Of a DNA stretch of 64,000 nt, positions 36,201-46,907 are shown piece after piece. The stretch comes from Rhyacichthys aspro (lineage: Eukaryota; Chordata; Actinopteri; Gobiiformes; Rhyacichthyidae), in assembly GCA_036850595.1 (NCBI GenBank), contig CM072153.1, forward strand, positions 11,178,169 to 11,242,168, read 5' to 3'. Both the position numbers and the translations under genes were made by a program. The notes under the pieces are model-generated. The model had not been told where the DNA came from. It ran no database searches and worked only from the letters and a program-made list of their open reading frames with translations. Every line of letters starts with the position of its first letter. Within the stretch, counting starts at the first letter, position 1.

Positions 36201-39200
36201 AGAGCAAAGCTGTGAACCTGAGACTGAGTCTAAGGTTGAACCAGAACCTGAGCCCATTCCTGAACCAGCCCCAGAGCCACAAACAGAGAATGAGAGCCAG
36301 GAAGCACATCCAGCAGAGGAACCAGTGACCAAGCAGCCGCAAAGAGCAGCAGAGGACGGTCAAAACAGCAACACTGAAAAAGCTGCTGAAAAGGTAATAT
36401 CAGTAATGAGCTAATTGTAGAGCAGTTTTTCTTTTCCTTTTTTAATTGATTTTTTGTTTCCTTCCTTATCTTTTGTTTCCATCAAAAGTTAACTATGTAT
36501 CCATTAATTGCAGGAGGACGAAGCTGAAGATGGTTGTGGGGGTATGTATAGTTCACAGTTGCATTAAACCCCATTCAAACTAATATTCGTCACTGTATGT
36601 TTGAAGTCTGACACATTCCGTTTTGTCATGCCGTAGCTGTTTGACTTTGTCCTGCAGCACTTGTCATGCTGCTTCATTCACCCTGACTATTTGCTTGTTC
36701 ACTTATCTCATCTCTAGCTCCAGTCAGCTGTGATGCAATTAAGAGCTGCCTGATGCGCATACCTCACACCTCTGAGTGCTTCGGCAACATCAACGCTTTC
36801 TTCAAAGAGAACGGCATCTCCTCTCCCAAATTACCTTCCATGCCCAAGTTTCCTACTCAGCTTTCTGACGTCACAAAATACTTACCCTCCCTCCCCCCTG
36901 AACTGCGCCAAGAGTTTTCCCAGATTCGACTTACACAAGTACCCCGAAATATTGCTCAGACTTTCAGGGAGCTTCTGCCAAAAAGTTCAGAGGGTTCAGA
37001 AGGCCCCAGTTTCTCCGGGCTTTCAGAGACATTATCGACTATCCCACAGAAACTGTCCCAGATACCGAGCCGAACGGGCCAGTACTTCCTGAACATTCGT
37101 AACCGCCTCAACAGCCTTATGCCACAAGATGCCTAAAAAACCAAGTCAACAACAGCAAAAACAAAACAGCAATGCGCACGACATGGAACTCAATCGACTC
37201 GTGCGGCACTCGCCTCTTCCTCCCCCACACCACCCTCACCTCCGCTCACGATCCCCGTCGCCTTCCTCCCTCAGCGGCAGCAATCTAGAGTTACCCAATG
37301 TGCCATCGTACCCCCGCCTGCCTCCGATTGTCAGCTCGCCATCCAAACAGCTCAAGTCCCGCCAGCTGTCAGGTCTCAGTAACCCAGCCTTCTTCATTGA
37401 GGATGACTCAGATTTTTCACCTCTCAGACCTGCAGGTGATTGTTAAAGGAAATTATTTACAGTATACTTAATTTAAACCCAGTCCTGCCAGGTCCTTGGA
37501 AGGTTATCTTGAAATGTGCCTCTTTTTATAATAGAAAAATCTCTTTACTGTAAAGCTTTTGACAGAGGGAGCGCTGAACAAGGAAGACAGATTTGTGTCA
37601 GTGTACCAAGAGACAGATTAGCCGGACAGAATGGCTAGCCAGCTGAAGAAGTTAGTCCTCTCAGCTGTGAGAGCACTTTTATTCATGTCCTAGTTCAGAA
37701 GTGGATCCTCTTGCATTAGCCTTATGTAGGTCTTGGTAAATCTGCTTGTCTCCTGCTCTGCTACACACTGCCCTGCTCTGCTTTGTGCTAAATACATTGT
37801 TCTCGTTGCCCAGGTGTAAAATTATAATTGATGGATAACTAATCAGTTCTGTTTTTGTCTTCCTCATCAGAAAGCTCAATCAGCCTTCGCCCCGCAGTTA
37901 ATGTGGAGGATGTTGACTCAGATCATGAGAGAGCAGGAGGAGGTACTGTGGAGGAAGGAGGAGGAGCTGACGAGTCTAGTGCCCTTACCCCACAGGACCC
38001 CAAACTCACAACACTCACTGTCCCTATAACACCCACTGGAGGTCGCCAGAGGTGAGATACTGCGTTTTTAAGCATAACAACAATGTAGGGCCACGTACTA
38101 CGAAGCAGAAGGGGCAGAGACAGTTTCTTCAGCCCAGAATGACAAAACCTTACAATTTCACCACCACCTTCAAATCGGACCCAAGATCCACTGCTCCTTG
38201 AATGATTCTACCTTCTGCTTCTTAATACAGGCCCCAGCTCAGAAAATAATGAACATTTTTCACATGGGATATTTTTTTTCCAACAATGCTTTACATCTAC
38301 AGTAAAGGAGATAAAGAGTAAGAAATTCAATTCGTTACTGCTGTGACTGTCTTATTATCATTTTCCTCTGTGAAACAAAACAATCAATATATACATGCAT
38401 AGTCTTATACGATTAATTACAGCAATAGCATTTCAATAAAAAAAAAAAAAAGCATTCTTGGTGGTAGTCTTGCAGTGGTAGTATAAAGTATGTGTTTTGA
38501 TCCAAAATAAACTACAGGTTATCTGTCAAACACAATGCATTTATTACAATATAAAATCATTCAATCCTTCTTACTCAATTCATATTACATATTGAATAAT
38601 ATATTTATATATATTTGTTTTGGAACAAAACACTACAGTGTGGTATGTGAGTGTCCTACAGAAACCATGTGTCTGGGACAAACAGGAAAATAAAAAATCA
38701 GCACATGGGAACTCTGCAGAACACAGACTCTTTGTTAATGCTTTTTGAAATGTGTTGTTGGTTAATTTGGTTTGGTGCACTGTGTTTTTGTTTCTTTGTG
38801 GTGTGTCATGTGTTGGTTTGGTTGACTTTTACATGGATAAGTATGCTTTTGGCTACTGCATAAATTTCTATACGAATAGCTAAATAAAAGTGTTGCATGA
38901 CAAAACTGCACTTGCATGGTCACTGTGTCAGTTAAACGCAAAATATTTAAGGTTATTTGTCCCTTGTTTGTTGTATATTTTTTTTAATTTTATGCCCTGC
39001 TTTGCTGGCATATGTATTTCTCTCCTAAACAAATCCTGCTTTGATCATCAATAAACAGTGGAGGTGGAAGGCATCGCAGGACTTTCGCTAGTCGGATGTA
39101 AGATTAAAAATTTTATCCAACATCACATTATTTATACTACTATTTACATTTTCTCTCTTTTTCATTAAAATTTTAAAGAAATACAATAATTCAATCTGAA

Positions 39201-42200
39201 ATACAGTTAAGTAGTTCATTGTAACATTTAAGTTAACCTTAAGAAGTTTTCTTATAAACAGAGGTAGGCTGCATTCCCAGAGTGAAGATGATGATGAGGA
39301 AGCAAGCATCCCGGTCAGAGCCTGGCCAAGCCAATCAAGCCTGCACAGCACTGATGATGTGTGAGTACTTTATACACACAAGTTCTATCTGAATATTTAA
39401 CGGACTGCGTAATTAGCTCATGTCCAATATCTTTAAAGTCTCAAGGAGCGTCCTGCATCTTCAGCCAGCCAGACAAGTACGGTGGTCAATGAACGTCTGC
39501 AGGAGCTGATCAAAATGTTTAAAGAGAGGACAGAAAAGGCCAAAGAGAAACTCATAGAGCCAGACAGCTCAGATGAAGACAGCGTCATCCAATGTGAGTG
39601 CCCATCCTACCCATAAAATTATAAGTTAAATATTGTTTTTCCCACCCAAGTTAAAAAACTCTACTTACATGTAACTATGGCTTCCATCCACTAAATCTTA
39701 CTCTTCTGTAGCTCCTCCTCAGGCCTCTACTTCAGGACCATCCGGAGTTCAGGCAGAGAACAGCAGAGAAGGGGCACCTAAAGCAGAAGAATCTGGAGGA
39801 GAAGTACAAAAGAATGTTGAAGCAGGGGACACTCAGTCCAGCTGCTGCAAGGTGAAAATTCCCCGATGGATAAGAGCCTGTATGCACTACCGCTTCCCTG
39901 CCAGCATCGACCCCTTCACCAGTGAGAATCCTCAACCATAGTCACCTAAAGTCTTTTACCCAAACTGCAGAGAATTAATGATATATACATTTACTATATA
40001 TCCATGCTTCCATGCTTATAACAACCTTTGCTTTTTTTATTGCTTGTGTTGCTAAGAATTATATAACTTTATTATTTATTAACATTATTATTTTAAAGTA
40101 GATATAAATACTTGTCACATTTCAGCAGTCTTTAACCTCTCTCCATGTCACTCTCTCCAGATCTGATGTATGTGCTGTGGCTGTTTCTGGTGTCTTTAGC
40201 GTGGAACTGGAATGCGTGGTTCATCCCAGTGCGCTGGGCCTTCCCCTACCAGAACCCGGACAATATTTACTTGTGGCTAATCACTGACTATATATGCGAC
40301 CTCATTTATATCTTGGACATCTCTGTGTTCCAGCCACGTGTGCAGTTTGTTCGTGGAGGTGACATTGTGGTAAGTGAGACAACACGGGTGCTGAACTCGT
40401 GACCTCTAGTGGGACAATTTGAAATTGCAAACAAAACTTGTCAAATTGTGTTCCATACAGTCTGACAAAACAGAGATGCGGAAGAATTATATGAAAACAA
40501 AACGCTTCAAGGTAAGTGATTAAATGATATTGTGAAGTTTAGAGCAAACAGTTGAATGTTTTAAAGTAAAACCACCTCTTCACCATCTTTTTCAGTTAGA
40601 TGTTATAAGCCTTCTGCCTCTGGAGATTTTCTATTTTAAAACTGGCATCAATCCTCTGCTTCGCTTACCCAGGTTGCTAAAGGTGTGACTCTGCATATGC
40701 TTATTCAGTCATTATCCCTTTTGAGTCTTTACAAATCTGATCCGATGCAGAGTAAAAATGCTGACATGATGGAAATTCTTTAGCCACAGAGAAGCACATT
40801 GAATCATACAGTATTAATGTTTTTTTTTCCTTTTTAACAGATCAATTCCTTTTTTGTATTCAATGAGCGTCTTGAGGCGATCTTAACTAAAGCCTACATC
40901 TATAGGTCAGTTTCAGTAGTTATATTACTTCTCAGTTTCCTTTTTATTTCCCTTCTCTCTGTATAAGATTTGTAGACCAGGTGTCATTTTTTCTGCCTTT
41001 CTCAGGGTGATTCGTACTACTACATATCTTCTTTACTGCCTCCACTGTAATGCCTGCCTTTACTACTGGGGCTCTGCCTTTAAAGGACTTGGATCCACAA
41101 AATGGGTGTACGATGGCGAAGGCAACAGGTTGGTTACTTACAAAACATCATTTAAAGCACATGTGCTAACACCTCAAAGGTTGGGACATCTAGTCAACCT
41201 AACAAACCTCCAAATAGGACCAAAGTACTCATCTATCACATAACATTTTACATGTTAGACTAATACAAAGCTGTTTTTTGTGTTTTTTACAAGCTAACAT
41301 TCTATTCATTTGTCTTTTCTCTTCCCAGTTACATTCGCTGTTACTACTACGCTGTGAAGACCCTGATCACCATTGGTGGCCTGCCAGATCCCACCACTCT
41401 TTTTGAGATCATCTTCCAACTCATAAACTACTTTGTTGGAGTTTTTGCCTTCTCTATCATGATAGGACAAGTAAGTATAGTGGGTTTATAGTGAACAGTA
41501 TCATATGATAACTGTTGTGTTTGCCTGTGTTTTAAATTAAATGACTGATTTATATTGTGTTTCAGATGCGTGATGTAGTCGGAGCAGCCACAGCAAGTCA
41601 GACATACTACCGTACCTGTATGGACAACACTATCAAATACATGTCATCCTATCGCATCCCAAAAGAGGTCCAGAATCGTGTCAAAACCTGGTACAACTAC
41701 ACCTGGCAGTCACAGGGCATGCTCGGTAAGACATCAGAAAGACACTACAAGAAATGGATGTTTGAATGTTCTTTTTTTTTTGTGTGGAAATTTTTATTGT
41801 TCAATTTGAATTTTTTTTATTTTTGTAATTCTAGCGATTCGGCAAATTAAAAAAAAAGTCAACATTTAGACACTGCAGTTATCCCTAGAGCTCAGACACT
41901 TCTCAGTACGCTACACTTTTCAGTTAACTTCTTTGTGTTTCCTATTCAGATGAACAAGAGCTGCTGACCCAGTTGCCTGATAAAATGCGTCTGGATATTG
42001 CTATAGATGTAAATTACTCTATTGTGAGCAAAGTCCCCCTTTTTCAGGTATGGTAGTTGTAATGCTTGTCTGTTGTTAACCCAGTTGTCTGGTTTATAGT
42101 AGTAATTAAGTAGTAATGTCTCTGTCATGCCTTTTACAGGGTTGTGACAGACAGATGATCTTTGACATGCTGAAAAGTTTGCGCTCTGTAGTCTACCTTC

Positions 42201-43256
42201 CAGGGGATTATGTCTGCAAAAAGGTAGTTTCTTAGCTGCTTTTCTTACTTTCTTTGTTTTGTCATTAATATTTTACAGTATATTAATAAAAGCATGTTTT
42301 TTTTTCGTGTTCAGGGAGAGGTGGGCCGAGAGATGTACATTATAAAAGCAGGGGAGGTCCAAGTGGTTGGAGGGCCTGATGGAAAGACTGTGTTTGTCAC
42401 TCTCAGAGCAGGATCTGTCTTTGGAGAGATCAGGTAGATGAAGACAGCTTAAAAAATCTTGCATTTGTCTATTGTTTTAGCTTATTTTTAAATCTAAAAC
42501 TGTAAATATCCTTTGTCAGTTTGCTTGCAGTAGATGGGGGAAACCGACGCACAGCTAATGTGATTGCTCATGGCTTTGCCAATCTCTTCATTCTGGACAA
42601 GAGAGACCTTAATGAGATCTTGGTTCATTATCCAGAATCCAAGAAACTGCTCCGCAAGAAGGCCAGGTTAAACATCAAGAATTTTTTTACACTTTGCAGT
42701 ACATTGATATTATTCTTAATGGCTAATGTTTTAATCACAGGAAAATGCTTAACAAGGGAAAGAAAGCTGAGCCCAAAGAAGAGCAAAAGGACACCCCACA
42801 GATCCAAACCGCTCCCGTGAGGGCTGAGACACCCAGGTTATTAAGAGCAGCGCTGGAGATGACAGAACGATCTACTGGACTGAAAGGAGCTTTGGCCAAA
42901 GTAAAGGAAAAGACAAACAAGTCCAGTATCTCTTTACAGGTAAGATACAATAACCCTTGGCATATACAGCAGTTAACAGAAATGTCATTTATGCTGAGAC
43001 TTATTTTTTTTAGCCGTCTATCACCTCCACTGTTCCGACACCATCGCCTGCATTCAGCTCTGGTGTTGACAGAGATACAGACACGCCATCGCCCCTCTCC
43101 ACCAGCTCCATGTTTCGTTCTGCTTCTCATCAGGACAATTCTTCTGTGCTGCCGCACTCCTCAGAGAGTCATGGACACAGGCAGGATACTCTCCCTGGAC
43201 ACGAGGCAGAGAGTGAGGATGAGGAGCGAGGGCTGACAAAAGATAAGCAGTCCTGA
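30244..43256 (+). CDS. cngb1: Cyclic nucleotide-gated channel beta-1, with GARP region
   Basis: Modulatory subunit of the cGMP-gated cation channel of rods (and the cAMP-gated channel of olfactory cilia). GARP exons: 30244-30324, 31054-31081, 31156-31210, 31289-31394, 31493-31503, 31592-31697, 32062-32086, 32159-32249, 32328-32434, 32574-32637, 32771-32846, 32940-32964, 34428-34728, 34806-34955, 35086-35136, 35993-36063, 36173-36393, 36514-36541. Then the exon within 36718-37435 (frame problem, see separate entry), 37871-38051, 39059-39097, 39262-39360, 39439-39593, 39712-39921. Channel exons: 40161-40369, 40461-40511, 40596-40682, 40841-40905, 41006-41128, 41329-41470, 41566-41725, 41950-42047, 42140-42223, 42315-42433, 42520-42666, 42741-42939, 43014-43256. 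Five PQP repeats (VVPQPP, ALPQPA, ILPQPD, IIPQPM, KMPQPA), a calmodulin-site helix LQELIKMFKERTEKAKEKL, the beta-type pore TIGGLPDP and a complete cyclic-nucleotide-binding domain (FGEISLLAVDGGNRRTAN) are visible. With an acceptor at 37115 the protein is 1442 aa. Confidence 0.95.
33204..33229 (+). CDS. cngb1: Alternative last exon of a soluble GARP isoform
   Basis: After the exon 32940-32964 (phase 1) two continuations fit: the exon at 34428, which leads to the channel, or this exon, which adds GGKVLRAP and stops at TAA 33227-33229. The acceptor (TCTCCTTCTGTTTCAG) is strong. The resulting protein is 266 aa with all five PQP repeats and no membrane part. It corresponds to the soluble GARP proteins that mammals make from the same locus and that bind peripherin at disc rims. 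A poly(A) signal follows at 34190. Confidence 0.75.
34190..34195 (+). terminator. cngb1: Intragenic poly(A) signal for soluble GARP
   Basis: AATAAA about 960 bases after the alternative stop and 230 bases before the next channel exon, so a polyadenylated short transcript can end inside the gene. Confidence 0.65.
35430..35689 (+). promoter_or_regulatory. cngb1: Probable internal cngb1 promoter with RFX X-box and first exon
   Basis: A CpG-rich patch inside the intron 35137-35992 contains GTTGCCCCGGTAAC at 35480-35493, a perfect match to the RFX X-box consensus GTNRCC-N(0-3)-RGYAAC, plus two AGCAAC half-sites at 35432-35437 and 35451-35456. It is followed by sequence that could be a first exon ending at 35689 with donor GTGAGT. 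A 25-codon open frame begins at 35540 and stops at 35615-35617, so it would act as an upstream ORF. In mammals olfactory CNGB1b starts from an internal promoter and lacks GARP, and RFX factors drive cilia genes; this site suits that role. The link is inferred. Confidence 0.5.
36718..37435 (+). other. cngb1: cngb1 exon with two overlapping coding frames
   Basis: The exon enters at 36718 in phase with 36514-36541 and reads a convincing frame (APVSCDAIKSCLMRIPHTSE onward, ending NRLNSLMPQDA) to a TAA at 37134-37136. A second frame, shifted by +1, is open from 37093 to 37435, starts an ATG at 37129 (ATGCCTAA overlap), carries Ser/Pro-rich sequence ending DDSDFSPLRPA, and joins 37871-38051 in correct phase. 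Phase fits an alternative acceptor at 37114/37115, whole-exon skipping, or a +1 shift at GCC-TAA. Both frames look coding by codon choice. Confidence 0.7.
38435..38440 (+). terminator. cngb1: Possible second intragenic poly(A) signal
   Basis: AATAAA followed by an unbroken A run in the intron after 38051. Retaining this intron gives an immediate TGA at 38051-38053, so a truncated GARP product could end here. The A run could also be chance or an old retro-insertion tail. Confidence 0.3.
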
Positions 43257-44141
43257 TTTCTATTTTAGCTACAAAAGGACTGTGAATGAAGAGAGTACAG
43301 TTTTAGCATCTTAACATGTCATAGTGATGATGATTTGTTACACTTATCACCCACTCCCCTACATTCTTCTGATTGGTTACTTTCCAAAATGTTATATACA
43401 ATTATAAGTTGTATAAATTATTCTTTGTTCACCTGGTGTAGACACAAACTGTAGTCATCCAGCTTGAGTCTCTATCAATACACCTACTGATTAATGGCAG
43501 TACCAGTGTGTCAGCCCCAGGAGTTAACTTATGTGTGTCTTTTTGGCTGGACCAATTTTTTGTTTTGTTTTGTTTTTGCTGTTGTTGAACCGTTATGTTT
43601 ACAGATACTGTTGTAAACTTGAATACACAAAGCCTTACATTTTTTATTGTGTTGTATTGGTATTATAGCTTGCATAGCTACAGAAAAACTAGAAAAGTTT
43701 TAATGTTGAGTGGAATGATAATCATTACTGCATTATACTAATTATTTATGATTTTTTTTTCATACATTAAGTAAACCTAGCTTTACAGTAATGACCTCGG
43801 TATGTTGTACAAGTACTGCAAATACCTTTCCGGTTGTAAGTTTTCCTACCATTATGTAAATATCTTTTCTAGTATTTATCACTGAACCGCTTTGCAGAGT
43901 TCATACTTATGCATTATAGAATGCTATTTGTGCATTATGTATTTAAATTCAGTGTATGTAAAATTTTTCAGAGAGTTATAACCAGCTAATTATACTGCCA
44001 GACAATCAGTCAGAAAAGAAATTTGTGTGTGTGTGGTGATTGTGTGTAAAAGAGGAAGTAAGAATGCCAGAATTTGTTTGGTGAAGTCCTATTAATTAAA
44101 CATGTTCTTTCTGTAGTCCCTTCTTATGTACAGTTTGCTTC

Positions 44142-44147
44142 AATAAA
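44142..44147 (+). terminator. cngb1: cngb1 poly(A) signal
   Basis: AATAAA in CTTCAATAAATGAC, 886 bases after the cngb1 stop, and the last signal before the convergent exosc6 gene. Confidence 0.75.
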
Positions 44148-44175
44148 TGACAATTTTCAAAATTAGGTCTCTAGG

Positions 44176-44181
44176 TTTATT
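44176..44181 (-). terminator. exosc6: exosc6 poly(A) signal
   Basis: TTTATT on + reads AATAAA on minus, about 155 bases past the exosc6 stop. Confidence 0.6.
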
Positions 44182-44334
44182 ATACCAAATAGCGTTATTG
44201 TTGTGTTACAACTTTAATATTTATAAAATAAGCATGTATTCCACATTGGATTTTCAATAAGAAAAAAATGGAATATATTTTTTAGAAAAACTGTTGAAAG
44301 CCTTTAAAGTGGAATGTTAACTTGTACTAAAATC

Positions 44335-45410
44335 TCAGCTCTCTGGAGGCAGTGGCGCAGCCTTGCGCACAGCTTTGGTCAGAGCTTGCTGTATGACTGG
44401 GTACAATTTATAACATCCCTCGACGCAGGTCCGAACCCCAGCCGTCAAAGTCTCTTCACTCATGTCACCGTCAGACTGCAGTCCAGAGATCTGGTTCAGG
44501 CTGGGGAGGAACGCAACAGTCAGTCCACCTTGATTACCTTTACCTGCTGAACCACAAATGTTTTCCTCCATATATGTAGGGTCCACCACAAAAGAGTAAC
44601 CATCCTGACGAATGGAACACCCCAGCACCAAGTCATACATCTCAATCCCTGCATCTGCAAGGGCCAGGGATGCACATGTGACAGCATGGGCCAAAACTGA
44701 GCCACTGTTCTCCAAAACCATTACATTGACCTCAATCTGTGAGCGCGGGTACTTGTGGAGACACACAGCAGGCTGAAGACTCTCAAGGAGCATCAGAGAG
44801 TAGTCCTTATCCTGACTGCCCTGGATCCAGGAGCCCCTCTCCAGACAGGAGAACGGAGCAAAACGCATGTCTGCAGTCAACCTGTGTACAGAGACAATGG
44901 TATATTACAACAGATGGCCTAGGCTACATACAAACCTGGAAATATATAAGTGTCTGTACAAGGCAGTGACAAAGCTGGAGATATTGTATGTTCAAATTAA
45001 AGTCCAAAATATTAATCCTTGAATCACACACTGAAATCTTAACAAACTAAAAAAAAAAAAAACAGTACAACTTTTTTGCTAAAACCTTAAAAGTGATATA
45101 ATACCGTTCATTATAATAAGTGCTACCTTCCACATTTCATATCAGTTTCATCTTTGCGCTCGGTTTCTCTTGGTCCATAAACACAGCATATTATCTTGGT
45201 ATTTCCAGCCTCGATATACGCGGAGCCTTTGGCCTGGCTCACCAATCCGCAGCGCACAAACACAGGCCGGACGTCCACCTGGTCCCGCTGACGGCCATCC
45301 GCTCTGGGCCCGTGTGAGTGGAGTGGCTCGGCTCCTAAAGGTTTACTCTGAAACACGTACGGGCTCTGGGACAGCTCGGGGCCTCGTACTCTTTTAGTAT
45401 CCGTCGGCAT
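44335..45410 (-). CDS. exosc6: Exosome complex component MTR3 (EXOSC6)
   Basis: RNase PH-like subunit of the six-membered ring of the RNA exosome, which processes and degrades RNA in nucleus and cytoplasm; the vertebrate ring is catalytically dead. Two exons: 45410-45127 and 44881-44335, with an intron of 245 bases that has a GTAGCA donor. Phase is continuous and the protein is 276 aa (human is 272). The start MPTDTKRVRGPE leads into the RNase PH fold (RADGRQRDQVDVRPVFVRCG; GSAYIEAGNTKIICCVYGPR) and ends RKAAPLPPES. The human gene is, to my knowledge, a single exon, so the intron is a lineage difference. It faces away from aars1 and converges with cngb1. Confidence 0.96.
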
Positions 45411-46051
45411 TTTTTGTCGTTAGTTCTTCACACAAACGTCAACAGTCCATACCACTGCTGCGTGCAACTGAGTCCCGCAGTAAATGTTACCCCCACGAAC
45501 ACAGTAACACACAATAGTTCCCCTATTGGTTTGTATTTTTGCATTGAAGCGGCTAAGATTGTTAAAGGAAAATTATATGAAAAACAAAAGCTGGATAAAA
45601 AAGTCAATAGAGGCATGTATATAAATCCAGGCAGCTTTTATTTTTGTTTTATATACATATTTAGGTGCAAATAATGAACAATGTTGAAATACTTATTATT
45701 TCTATGTTAACATATTTTAATAATTATAAAAAAATAAATTGTGTGGAATTTTACATTTTTGTTATAATGCCGTGCGTAATTTGTATGTTTAAATGAGACA
45801 AATCAGTAGCTTTCGTTGCATCAGCCAACACGGCAAACTTGTGACCATTGATGTGGCGGGCTCGGCTATGACTGACAGTGGTCATGACCAATAGAAAAGG
45901 AGTTTTTCCGGTAAAGTTGTCTGGATTAGCCAATCAGCGCTGGCTATGGGCGGTCGCATTCGTCTGCGCTTTCCTTTTGGTGGTGCAGCGTGGGCTTGAG
46001 CAGTGTCACCGGGAGCGTTTACTCAGTCGTTCTCCGAAGATAACAACTTCA
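45411..46051. promoter_or_regulatory. Shared exosc6/aars1 promoter and aars1 5' UTR exon
   Basis: The two genes diverge from this gap. CCAAT boxes occur at 45525-45529 (minus), 45888-45892 and 45930-45934, with a GC box GGGCGG at 45948-45953, and no TATA box: a typical housekeeping bidirectional arrangement. A non-coding aars1 exon appears to end at 46051 (donor GTGAGT) and join the coding exon at 46900. Confidence 0.55.
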
Positions 46052-46899
46052 GTGAGTATAAGAATTTACCTGGTTGTTTAACAAATAACGTTTGGTGTAT
46101 GTTCATTGAAGGTAAAGTCCAACTAAAGTTATACACTGGTTATCTAAGTGGAGATAAGTAGCGGTAGCATTTCTTGCTAACATTTAACAGCTAGCTCGCT
46201 AATGACAGGTTCATCAGCAAGTTGGCTGATGTAACTCAACGTAGTATCGGTGTAGGGATATTAGTTTTTCCTCAATACAGTTACCTGCGAGTAATGTGGC
46301 GCTACCAGCAGAGGAATGAATGCTGACACCACCTCTGCAACATAATGTTGTTTCTGTACTTTCACCTCTCCCAAAACAAGCTAAATTGCTGTTTCCAGAG
46401 ACGCGAGTCTGTAGAAAGCTGTTATTTCCATCCCATCACAACATCTCAACTATGTGGTTGCTAATAAGGTGGTTTTGTTGTCAGGATGGGGATTTCGGCT
46501 GTTTACTGTCCGCTTGTCGGCCCCAGAGAGATGGTGACACTAGCTGTGTGATATTTCCTACGAGACCCCTGAGGGGAAGTTAAACTCTGCCTCATTTTAA
46601 TGATGGGGTTAAGTTGTTTATTGTGATAGTAGTCTATTTAGCTTTATTTATAATTTTACCATGATGTTATTCAGACATTCACTGTAAATGCAGATGCATC
46701 TTTCAACGCTTCTTTTTGTTGATGATTGATTAAACAAAGCTTTTATTCTATTTTTTATGTAACATTAAGTATTATCTATTTATGATTAGTATTTATGATC
46801 ATTACATTTGCAGCACATTTAGTTTGCTGCATTTAGTAGTGGTTTTGATTTTGAGTACTGGTGAGTGTAATATAAATTTTGCCCATTTTTCGTTTACAG
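46052..46899. other. aars1: First aars1 intron
   Basis: Intron between the probable 5' UTR exon and the start-codon exon; no recognisable element. Confidence 0.55.
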
Positions 46900-46907
46900 A
46901 GCAGAGA

